From Flavobacteriales bacterium (lineage in GTDB: Bacteria; Bacteroidota; Bacteroidia; Flavobacteriales_E; Vicingaceae), in NCBI GenBank assembly GCA_002402165.1, contig NVVI01000008.1:35156-43134 (forward strand): 7,979 bases of DNA. Direction: 5' to 3'. Positions within the stretch are counted from its first letter, which is position 1. Each line of letters begins with the position of its first letter. Positions 1 to 5,582 of this stretch are shown piece after piece. Position numbers and translations under genes: made by a program. The notes beneath the pieces are model-generated. The model worked only from the letters and a program-made list of their open reading frames with translations. It was not told the DNA's origin and searched no databases.

Positions 1-470
1 AACAAAAAACGATACTTTTTGGTGTTTCTTTCGCTTTATTAGATCTGGCTGAAAAGTATGAAATTGATTTAAGTAATGTTATTATTATGGAAACAGGAGG
101 GATGAAAGGGCGAAGAAAAGAGCTAACCCGAGAAGAACTCCATAAGGTTTATAAGAAAAGTTTTAATGTTTCAGAAATACATTCAGAATATGGGATGACA
201 GAATTGTTATCTCAAGCTTATTCAAAAGGCAATGGAATTTTTAAAACCCCTAATTGGATGAAAATTTTTATCAGGGACATTAATGATCCTTTTAGCTTAA
301 TTGAAAATAATAAAACGGGAGGAATAAACGTAATTGATTTAGCCAATATTGATTCTTGTAGCTTTATTGCCACACAAGACCTAGGAAAGAAAAATAATAA
401 CGGAGAATTTGAAGTGTTAGGTAGATTTGATGACAGTGATTTACGTGGATGTAACATGCTTATTAATTAA
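1..470 (+). CDS. LuxE-like acyl-protein synthetase / acyltransferase, 5'-truncated
   Basis: The reading frame is open from base 3 at the left edge to the TAA at 468-470, giving the last 155 residues. The family is usually about 320-370 residues, so roughly half is missing upstream. The segment around 87-140 reads METGGMKGRRKELTREEL and is followed by HSEYGMTE, the Tyr-Gly-x-Thr-Glu core of adenylate-forming (ANL-type) enzymes. Towards the C-terminus come TQDLGK and GRFDDSDLRG, which match the later ATP/hinge motifs of that superfamily. This combination is typical of the LuxE/PF04443 family, whose luminescence member activates a fatty acid as acyl-AMP and passes it to a protein cysteine. Bacteroidetes carry such genes without luciferase, and none is seen here, so the true acyl substrate is unknown. 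The ATG at 87 lies inside the conserved domain and is not a start. A lipoprotein gene follows 66 bases downstream. Confidence 0.8.
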   Translation, partial: QKTILFGVSFALLDLAEKYEIDLSNVIIMETGGMKGRRKELTREELHKVYKKSFNVSEIHSEYGMTELLSQAYSKGNGIFKTPNWMKIFIRDINDPFSLIENNKTGGINVIDLANIDSCSFIATQDLGKKNNNGEFEVLGRFDDSDLRGCNMLIN

Positions 471-481
471 GATAAAATGAA

Positions 482-489
482 TAGTTTTG
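482..489 (+). promoter_or_regulatory. possible -7 box ahead of the lipoprotein gene
   Basis: TAGTTTTG fits the Bacteroidetes -7 consensus TAnnTTTG exactly and lies 47 bases before the preferred ATG at 537. I see no TTTG/TTG -33 element 19-21 bases upstream, so it may be a chance match in AT-rich DNA. If real, the lipoprotein would have its own promoter and the longer start at 477 would be excluded. Confidence 0.25.
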
Positions 490-536
490 TTTTGGAACAA
501 TTATTGTTAATTAAAAAGTTTTTTAAACTTATAAAT

Positions 537-1091
537 ATGAAATCAACACGTTTAAGTAAAACATTAATCATTTTAGGATTAGGTGTCGTAACAGTTCTTA
601 GTGGTTGCCAAAGCACCACCCCCTTTACTAATACTGTAAGAACACAGTATAATTTAGATGAGGCTAAATTGAAAAAAATGCAGTTTTACATTTCTACTGA
701 CATAACCCTACAACGAGGAGAAAGAGGAGTAAAAACTCAAGAATTAGACGAAGATGGTAAGCTAATTGTATCTAGTTCTGCTAGTTTAGATAATATATTA
801 GTTGATGCTAAAACACCTGGAGTATGTGTAAAGGTATTAAGCGGAAATAAATTGGCAATAAGCTTTTTTGAGACTGATGACCAATATTTAGTTTTTGGAG
901 ACCCTAATAACAGGGGCAGGTATAACTTAATGGGTGCAGAATGGAAAGCCGGAAAAGGCAAAATAAATTTTGGTGGAAAAACCTATTACATATTACCTGG
1001 TGGAGCAGGAGCTTATCTTAAATTTGAATTAAAAAAAGTTAAGGACTACAAAACAACTACTAAGAAAGCTAAAGGAAGAACCATAAATTAA
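537..1091 (+). CDS. small lipoprotein of unknown function
   Basis: This encodes a 184-residue predicted lipoprotein. Starting at the ATG at 537, residues 1-23 form a classic signal peptide (basic MKSTRLSK, hydrophobic core, then LSG) with the lipobox cysteine at residue 24. An upstream in-frame ATG at 477 would add 20 residues in front of the signal peptide and is disfavoured. After the cysteine comes a Ser/Thr-rich linker, then LKKMQFYISTDITLQR, a mixed beta-type region with the motif YLVFGDPNNRGRYNLM, the sequence GKTYYILPGGAGAYLKFELK, and a basic tail ending KKAKGRTIN. It should be anchored in the periplasmic or outer-membrane leaflet. I cannot name the family or a function; the general look is of a conserved Bacteroidetes lipoprotein, but that is an impression. 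A strong hairpin follows 16 bases after the stop. Confidence 0.8.
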   Translation: MKSTRLSKTLIILGLGVVTVLSGCQSTTPFTNTVRTQYNLDEAKLKKMQFYISTDITLQRGERGVKTQELDEDGKLIVSSSASLDNILVDAKTPGVCVKVLSGNKLAISFFETDDQYLVFGDPNNRGRYNLMGAEWKAGKGKINFGGKTYYILPGGAGAYLKFELKKVKDYKTTTKKAKGRTIN

Positions 1092-1107
1092 CCATGCATT
1101 ATTTCGC

Positions 1108-1161
1108 CATTGCGAGGAACGAAGCAATCTTTTTGATGAGATTGCTTCGTTCCTCGCAATG
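1108..1161. repeat. perfect 23-bp inverted repeat, 8-base loop
   Basis: The left arm (1108-1130) begins CATTGCGAGGAACG and ends GCAATCT. The right arm (1139-1161) is its exact reverse complement, beginning AGATTGCTTCG and ending CGCAATG. The loop is TTTTGATG (1131-1138). Past a C/A mismatch the pairing continues for two more bases (1105-1106 with 1163-1164). About half the arm bases are G or C, which stands out against the AT-rich surroundings. From memory, the CATTGCGAGG...GAAGCAATC motif resembles dispersed intergenic palindromes found in many bacterial genomes, so this may be one copy of a REP-like or non-autonomous mobile repeat. Only one copy lies in this window. Confidence 0.9.
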
Positions 1162-1171
1162 ACGTTTTTTT
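1108..1171 (+). terminator. probable intrinsic terminator after the lipoprotein gene
   Basis: The 23-bp stem is followed closely by seven T residues (1165-1171), the arrangement of a factor-independent terminator on the plus strand, 16 bases after the lipoprotein stop. The T-run ends at the base immediately before the PNP ATG, so a transcript that stops here could not include PNP. PNP would then need a promoter inside or beyond the hairpin, or read-through. No matching T-run follows the stem on the minus strand. Confidence 0.6.
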
Positions 1172-1996
1172 ATGTCTCAAAGTATGTTAAACAAATTAAA
1201 CGAAACAGTAAGCTACCTTAAAAACGAAGGTATAGAAGCCCCTGCAGTTGGAGTTGTATTGGGAACTGGACTAGGTGGATTAGTTTCTGAAATTGATATT
1301 ATTACTTCTATTGATTATGACAATATTCCTCATTTCCCTGTATCTACTGTAGAATCACACCACGGTAAATTAATTTACGGAACTATTCACAATAAAAAAG
1401 TGCTAGTAATGCAAGGCCGTTTTCATTATTACGAAGGGTATAATATGAAAGAAATTACCTTCCCCATTCGAGTAATGAAATTATTGGGGGTAAAATATTT
1501 ACTAATTTCAAATGCTGCCGGAGCAATCAACTTAACGTATAAAAAAAGCTCCTTAATGTTAATTACTGACCATATTAATTTATATCCTGATAACCCATTA
1601 ACAGGGAAAAATTTAGAAACTTTTGGCCCACGTTTCCCAGACATGAGCGAACCATACTCAAAAAAACTAAACAATACATTAAGAGAAATAGCCCAAGAAA
1701 AAGACATTCAATTGCATGAAGGAATTTATGTTCCTGTTACTGGTCCCAACTTAGAAACTAAAGCAGAATACAAAATGATTAAACTATTGGGGGGTGATGC
1801 TGTAGGTATGAGCACTGTTCCAGAAGTAATTGTTGCCAACCACATGGACTTACCATGTTGCGCTATTTCTGTATTAACAGATGAATGTAATCCAGAAAAT
1901 TTATCACCTGTCGCCATTGAAGACATTTTAAAAGCAGCAGCAATAGCAGAACCTCATCTCACAACACTTTATACTGAATTAACAGAAAGGTTATAA
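1172..1996 (+). CDS. punA: purine nucleoside phosphorylase (trimeric PNP-I type)
   Basis: Catalyses phosphate-dependent cleavage of purine (deoxy)nucleosides to the free base and (deoxy)ribose 1-phosphate in purine salvage (cytosol). At 274 residues it has the usual length. Motifs in order: GTGLGG at 31-36 and His63/His64 (phosphate loops), QGRFHYYEGY at 81-90 containing Arg83 and His85, NAAG at 114-117, GPNLETKAEY at 191-200 (Glu195, base contact), VGMSTVPE at 211-218 (Met213, ribose contact) and SVLTDECNPE near 233-242. The Thr236-Asp237 pair stands where human PNP has Thr242-Asn243, which may matter for base specificity. An in-frame TGA at 1160-1162 excludes an upstream start. The ATG at 1172 follows a T-run with no Shine-Dalgarno, so Met5 at 1184, beginning MLNKLNETV, is a credible alternative start. 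The symbol is by family only. Confidence 0.93.
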   Translation: MSQSMLNKLNETVSYLKNEGIEAPAVGVVLGTGLGGLVSEIDIITSIDYDNIPHFPVSTVESHHGKLIYGTIHNKKVLVMQGRFHYYEGYNMKEITFPIRVMKLLGVKYLLISNAAGAINLTYKKSSLMLITDHINLYPDNPLTGKNLETFGPRFPDMSEPYSKKLNNTLREIAQEKDIQLHEGIYVPVTGPNLETKAEYKMIKLLGGDAVGMSTVPEVIVANHMDLPCCAISVLTDECNPENLSPVAIEDILKAAAIAEPHLTTLYTELTERL

Positions 1997-2007
1997 GACG
2001 TCTATTG

Positions 2008-2046
2008 AATTACATCTTCTAACCCTCTTTTATTTTAGATGTGATT
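2008..2046 (+). other. weak hairpin between the PNP and EEP genes
   Basis: Bases 2008-2017 (AATTACATCT) can pair with 2037-2046 (AGATGTGATT) as a 10-bp stem with one G-U pair and a 19-base pyrimidine-rich loop. It lies 12 bases after the PNP stop. No clear T-run follows, so it would be a poor intrinsic terminator. It could be chance. Confidence 0.25.
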
Positions 2047-2090
2047 TCCCTCCAAAAAAAATGGAACTATTATTGCATTATAGATTTTTC

Positions 2091-2831
2091 ATGAAAAACA
2101 TTATCTCAGTCTTACTCTTATCCTTCTGTTTTTTTGTAAAGGCAAACACAATTAGTTTGCTTACCTACAATGTAAATTACAGTTTTATCAATAAAGATAT
2201 AGTCAGCATCTTAGATTCGATAAACGCTGATGTGGTTTGTTTACAAGAAACAAATGCCAAATGGGAGGACATCCTTCGAAAAGGATTAAAAAATAAATAC
2301 CCTTTTATTCAATTTAAACATTATGGAACTGCAGGAGGGTTAGCAATACTATCTAAATATCCCATTATTAAAAGTGACTATATTAAAAACCAAGTAGGCT
2401 GGTTCCCCGCTTGGGCAATAACCATAAAAAAAGATAAAGACTCAATACAAATATTAAATTCGCACTTAAAACCAGGTTTAACCAGAAAGGGAAGAATTGG
2501 TTGGAACGCTTATTTCAAAGCTGGAGAAGTCCATATTAACGAGCTAGATCAATTCATTAAAATATTAGACCCTAGACTTCCTACTCTTGTACTAGGTGAT
2601 TTTAATGAAGGAGACAAAGGGAAAGCCATGAAATGGTTGCGAGATGAAAAGGGATATAAAGATGCCTTATCTATTTATGATAAACGGTCGAAAACATGGC
2701 GATGGGTTATCCTACGAGGCAGATATGATCATATTGTTTCCAACAACAAACTATTGTGTATTAAAGCTATGGTTTATAAATTAGGAAAATCCGACCATTT
2801 CCCTTTATTAGGAATATTTGAATTAAAATAA
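2091..2831 (+). CDS. exported endonuclease/exonuclease/phosphatase-family protein
   Basis: Starting at the ATG at 2091, the product is 246 residues. Residues 1 to about 19 form a signal peptide (MKNIISVLLLSFCFFVKAN) with cleavage likely near Ala18, so it acts in the periplasm or outside the cell. The 2061 ATG would put ten residues before the signal peptide and is disfavoured. Hallmarks of the EEP (DNase I-like) fold appear in order, numbered from 2091: LLTYNVNY (Asn27), VVCLQETN (metal-binding Glu53), GGLAILSKYPI, NSHLKPG (His125), LVLGDFNEG (Asp170, Asn172), YDHIVSN (Asp213, His214) and the terminal SDHFPL (Asp235, His236). All catalytic and metal residues of the family are therefore present. 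The fold covers DNases, phosphodiesterases, phosphatases and sphingomyelinases, so the substrate cannot be assigned. It converges on the methyltransferase gene with a 33-base gap. Confidence 0.9.
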   Translation: MKNIISVLLLSFCFFVKANTISLLTYNVNYSFINKDIVSILDSINADVVCLQETNAKWEDILRKGLKNKYPFIQFKHYGTAGGLAILSKYPIIKSDYIKNQVGWFPAWAITIKKDKDSIQILNSHLKPGLTRKGRIGWNAYFKAGEVHINELDQFIKILDPRLPTLVLGDFNEGDKGKAMKWLRDEKGYKDALSIYDKRSKTWRWVILRGRYDHIVSNNKLLCIKAMVYKLGKSDHFPLLGIFELK

Positions 2832-2864
2832 AAAAGAGAAAGAAAATTAATCCTTCTATCCGTT

Positions 2865-4016
2865 TTACAAGATTTCCTCCAAATAATGAGAATCAATGCC
2901 GTAGGTCTTTTTTAAATCGTCTATCTTTTCTGAGAGTTTTTCAACATTAGGTTTTTTATTGGATTTTTGACCAACCAACATTACGTTTTTACGAGTATGT
3001 TCGTTAGAAATAAACTCAAATACTTTCGTATTGTATTGATGTTTTTCTAAAATTAAAGCACGAATAGTATCGGTTACCATTTCATATTGTCGTTCTTTAA
3101 AAATTCCATATTTCAAAATCGGACTTTCTTGTGTTATGCCTTTCAATTGTTGTCTAATCTGTTTATGGCAACAAGGAGCAGTAATAATTAATATCGCATT
3201 AGCTGTTATTGCTTTGCTTAATGCATCATCTGTAGCAGTATCACAAGCATGTAAAGCAATTAAAATGTCTACTTTTTTAGCGCTATAATCTTGAATGGTA
3301 TTATTTTTAAAATGTAAATTTTCAAATTCACAGGACCTAGCAGTTTTATTGCAAAAATCGACCAATTCATTTCGTTGCTCAATGCCTGTTACTTTAACTT
3401 CCATCTTTTTTTGATTAACCAAATAATCGTACAAAGCGAAAGTTAAGTACCCTTTTCCAGATCCCATATCAACGATGTTAACTGTCTTAGGTAAATCAAC
3501 AGTCTTGATCAAGTTTTCAATAATTTCTAAATACTTATTGATTTGTTTAAACTTATCTGCCATTTTAGGAATAACACTTCCGTTGTTGTCAGTAATGCCC
3601 AATAAATTAAGATACTTTCCTAATTCAGCTCTTTTCTTTTTGGGTTGGTCATGAGTTTCGGGAAGCTTATTGGCAAAACTTGGATGTGTTTTCATGACAG
3701 CGATCTTACCTTTTTTAGAAATCCGAAGAGAGTAGTCTTCTTCTAAGGTAAATAAAGTCCCTATTTTAAAATTACTGTTTAGTAATTCTTGAAGCTTTTT
3801 TTTAGTTTCTTCTAAAGAATAATTTTTTACCTGATCGTTAGTCTTATAACGATAAGTAAACGATAACTGCTGTTGCTCTTTTATCTTGATTAAACGAATG
3901 TAAACATTTCGTAACCCTTCACTTTTGTTAGTGGATTTGCTTAAAGTAATTTTTACAAAAATATCTTTTTCAATAGCATTTACAAAAGCATCAAAAAAAG
4001 CGTTTAGTTCCTTCAT
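2865..4016 (-). CDS. SAM-dependent methyltransferase, Methyltransf_32-like
   Basis: A 383-residue cytosolic protein in two parts. Residues 1 to about 125 form a Lys-rich N-terminal region without motifs I can name. From about 160 a class I methyltransferase domain begins: motif I DMGSGKGYLTF at 183-193 (SAM-binding glycine loop), the acidic GIEQR at 211-215 (Glu213, expected ribose contact), then LIALHACDTATDDA at 252-265 and APCCHKQIRQQL at 280-291. The HACDTATD plus PCCHKQ pair is characteristic of the Methyltransf_32 group, which includes METTL25/RRNAD1-like and TRM13-like proteins. The family suggests an RNA or protein substrate, but this is inference. The start at 4016 is supported by TAATTTTG four bases upstream. 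It is divergent from the GNAT gene (46-base gap) and convergent with the EEP gene. Confidence 0.85.
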   Translation of the reverse strand: MKELNAFFDAFVNAIEKDIFVKITLSKSTNKSEGLRNVYIRLIKIKEQQQLSFTYRYKTNDQVKNYSLEETKKKLQELLNSNFKIGTLFTLEEDYSLRISKKGKIAVMKTHPSFANKLPETHDQPKKKRAELGKYLNLLGITDNNGSVIPKMADKFKQINKYLEIIENLIKTVDLPKTVNIVDMGSGKGYLTFALYDYLVNQKKMEVKVTGIEQRNELVDFCNKTARSCEFENLHFKNNTIQDYSAKKVDILIALHACDTATDDALSKAITANAILIITAPCCHKQIRQQLKGITQESPILKYGIFKERQYEMVTDTIRALILEKHQYNTKVFEFISNEHTRKNVMLVGQKSNKKPNVEKLSEKIDDLKKTYGIDSHYLEEIL

Positions 4017-4020
4017 GCAA

Positions 4021-4028
4021 CAAAATTA
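4021..4028 (-). promoter_or_regulatory. -7 box of the methyltransferase gene
   Basis: Read on the minus strand, 4028-4021 is TAATTTTG, an exact TAnnTTTG match. Four bases (TTGC) separate it from the ATG at 4016, so transcription would begin at or within a few bases of the start codon (a leaderless or near-leaderless mRNA). No clear -33 TTG is visible at the expected spacing. Confidence 0.45.
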
Positions 4029-4050
4029 GAAATAAATAAACAAGAAAAAG

Positions 4051-4058
4051 TACTTTTG
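4051..4058 (+). promoter_or_regulatory. -7 box of the GNAT gene
   Basis: TACTTTTG is an exact match to TAnnTTTG. It lies four bases (GACT) before the ATG at 4063, the same spacing as the divergent box on the other strand, and implies a very short or absent leader. A -33 TTG is not evident. Confidence 0.45.
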
Positions 4059-4062
4059 GACT

Positions 4063-4554
4063 ATGAGCATTGAATTTAATCCCATTACCAAAAAAAATAT
4101 TTCTAACGCATTAGGAATTTACAATTGGTACGTGCTAAATTCTACAGCTACCTTTCACTTAGAAGAAATCCCTCAAGAAGAGTTGGAGAGGATGGTTTCA
4201 TTAGGTCATTCAAAATACCAATCATTTGTAATAGAATATGATAATGTAATTTGCGGTTTTTGCTACCTGTCTCAATTTAGGTATAAAGAGGCTTATGACC
4301 AATCAGCCGAAATAACATTGTACTTAAAACAAGAAATGGCAGGAAAGGGAATTGGAAAAACTACATTAATTTATTTAGAAAAAGTTGCCAAAGATAATGG
4401 AATTAACAATTTGGTAGCTGTAATAACTGAAGGGAATAATTCGAGTATTGCTCTTTTTGAAAAAGTTGGGTATTTTAAGGTTGGTCACCTCAAAAACATT
4501 GGAAAAAAATTTGGTAAAGTTCTGGATGTGGTTTCTTATCAAAAGGAGATTTAG
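4063..4554 (+). CDS. GNAT N-acetyltransferase, phosphinothricin acetyltransferase-like
   Basis: A 163-residue cytosolic enzyme with the usual length of the Pat/MnaT (YncA) branch of the GNAT superfamily, which transfers acetyl from acetyl-CoA to an amino group. The N-terminal IYNWYVLNSTATFHLEEIP (19-37) is the signature of this branch. SAEITLYLKQEMAGKGIGKTTL (81-102) carries Glu83 in the position of the expected catalytic Glu and the acetyl-CoA pyrophosphate loop MAGKGIGK. NNSSIALFEKVGYFKVGHL (125-143) is the usual C-terminal acetyl-CoA motif. Known members act on methionine sulfoximine, methionine sulfone, phosphinothricin or related amino acids; which one applies here is not readable from sequence. 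The start is supported by the TACTTTTG box just upstream. The next gene on the strand has its own promoter 20 bases after this stop. Confidence 0.9.
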   Translation: MSIEFNPITKKNISNALGIYNWYVLNSTATFHLEEIPQEELERMVSLGHSKYQSFVIEYDNVICGFCYLSQFRYKEAYDQSAEITLYLKQEMAGKGIGKTTLIYLEKVAKDNGINNLVAVITEGNNSSIALFEKVGYFKVGHLKNIGKKFGKVLDVVSYQKEI

Positions 4555-4573
4555 TACCGTATATTGAATCCTA

Positions 4574-4605
4574 TTTGACTGATAATAAGAATTATAGTAT
4601 CTTTA
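4574..4605 (+). promoter_or_regulatory. Bacteroidetes-type promoter for the T9SS cargo gene
   Basis: TTTG at 4574-4577 and TATCTTTA at 4598-4605 (seven of eight to TAnnTTTG) are 20 bases apart, the spacing expected for -33 and -7 elements of the Bacteroidetes major sigma factor. A start site near 4611 would leave a leader of about 15 bases before the ATG at 4626. It would also exclude the upstream in-frame ATG at 4575. Confidence 0.55.
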
Positions 4606-4625
4606 ATAAATTAAAAACAATACTT

Positions 4626-5582
4626 ATGAAAAAACTGTTTACTTTCTTTTTTCTCGTTATTTCTTTAAATTCGTTTTCTCAATTTTTCCCTGGGTACACC
4701 CCTATGCCTCCAGCAGATTCATGTAATTTTGAGAATACTTGTGCTAGATTAACTATTGATACTACTAATGCAAATAACAATTGGGTAATTGGCTCAACCA
4801 ATAAGTCTTTTTTTGGACAAGCAAATTCTTTACCTAATGCTATAATGACCGATTCTTTAACCCCATACTCTTCAAATAATTGGTCATATTTTGATTTAGG
4901 TTTTAATATGACAAAAGATTGGTGGATGACTTTTAACATTTATATAAAGTTTGACCATAAGTACGAAACTGACACCTTAATTGATGGAGGATATATAACC
5001 GTTTCTTATGATAGTGGACAAACATGGATTAATGTGATTGATGATACTTGTGATTTTTGTGATATTTTTGGGGGTATTTGGCCAAATATTAATTCAGAAA
5101 ATTTATATACTGATAATGATACTTTAGCAAATGGAAAATTTGGTTTTTCTGGCACTTCAGATTGGAAAACAACATCCATACAATTGATGTATGCACTTCC
5201 TGTTAAGCAAATTCCTATAGATACATTTATAATTCGATTTAACTTTATTAGCGATAGTATTCAAACCAATAAAGATGGTTGGATAATTGATAATATTTAT
5301 ATGGGAAGCGTTGATGTAGGAAGCTCCGTTGAAGAATTTCCAAGTACTATTCAGGTAAAATTATTTCCTAATCTAACAACTGATTATTTTAATTACACTG
5401 TGAAAAATAATGAGTCATTAAAATCGATAATCATAACAACTATTACTGGAGCTCATGTGTTGTCAATAAGCAATCCAAAACCAGAAGACAGGATAGATGT
5501 TTCTAATTTACCCTCAGGTAATTATTTTGTTAAATTTATTGCAGGAGGAAGCCAAACAATTAAAAGATTGGTAGTTAATTAA
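4626..5582 (+). CDS. T9SS-secreted protein with C-terminal sorting domain
   Basis: A 318-residue protein from the ATG at 4626. Residues 1-19 (MKKLFTFFFLVISLNSFSQ) form a signal peptide. The middle (about 25-230) resembles a beta jelly-roll of the MAM/immune-inhibitor-A type: NWSYFDLGF, GGYITVSYDSGQTW at about 122-135, and RFNFISDS...GWIIDNIYMG at about 204-226. Two cysteine pairs (CNFENTC and CDFC) may form disulfides. Residues from about 242 to the end look like a type A T9SS sorting domain: VKLFPNLTTDYFNY, then TGAHVLSI, LPSGNYFVKF and the terminal KRLVV. Family knowledge says such domains direct outer-membrane export and are then removed, leaving the protein secreted or anchored. No protease catalytic motif is seen, so adhesion or binding is the simplest guess. 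Its stop codon overlaps that of the convergent DUF2279 gene. Confidence 0.85.
   Translation: MKKLFTFFFLVISLNSFSQFFPGYTPMPPADSCNFENTCARLTIDTTNANNNWVIGSTNKSFFGQANSLPNAIMTDSLTPYSSNNWSYFDLGFNMTKDWWMTFNIYIKFDHKYETDTLIDGGYITVSYDSGQTWINVIDDTCDFCDIFGGIWPNINSENLYTDNDTLANGKFGFSGTSDWKTTSIQLMYALPVKQIPIDTFIIRFNFISDSIQTNKDGWIIDNIYMGSVDVGSSVEEFPSTIQVKLFPNLTTDYFNYTVKNNESLKSIIITTITGAHVLSISNPKPEDRIDVSNLPSGNYFVKFIAGGSQTIKRLVVN

Noticed and set aside
218..457. Minus-strand open frame opposite the LuxE-like gene, and similar antisense frames at 737-961, 1429-1707, 1726-1926 and 4679-4939
   Set aside because: They lie wholly inside well-supported genes on the other strand, show no recognisable domain, and are expected in AT-rich coding DNA.
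510..530. AT-only 6-bp palindrome (AAGTTT, TTT, AAACTT) before the lipoprotein start
   Set aside because: It is short, with one G/C pair per arm, and expected by chance in this composition.
477..536. Upstream in-frame ATG giving a longer lipoprotein
   Set aside because: It would put 20 hydrophobic and basic residues before a complete lipoprotein signal peptide that starts at 537.
1172..1996. Reading the PNP-family gene as a methylthioadenosine phosphorylase because of the Asp in LTDECN
   Set aside because: The QGRFHYYEGY, NAAG and VGMSTVPEV motifs are those of the PNP-I branch; Asp alone suggests changed specificity, not a different family.
2061..2090. Upstream in-frame ATG of the EEP gene
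   Set aside because: The signal peptide begins at the 2091 ATG; ten extra residues before it are unlikely.
4063..4554. GNAT gene as a herbicide or antibiotic resistance determinant
   Set aside because: Pat-like sequences are common chromosomal amino-acid acetyltransferases; nothing nearby indicates a mobile or resistance context.
4575..4625. Upstream in-frame ATG of the T9SS gene
   Set aside because: It overlaps the predicted -33/-7 promoter, and the signal peptide starts cleanly at 4626.
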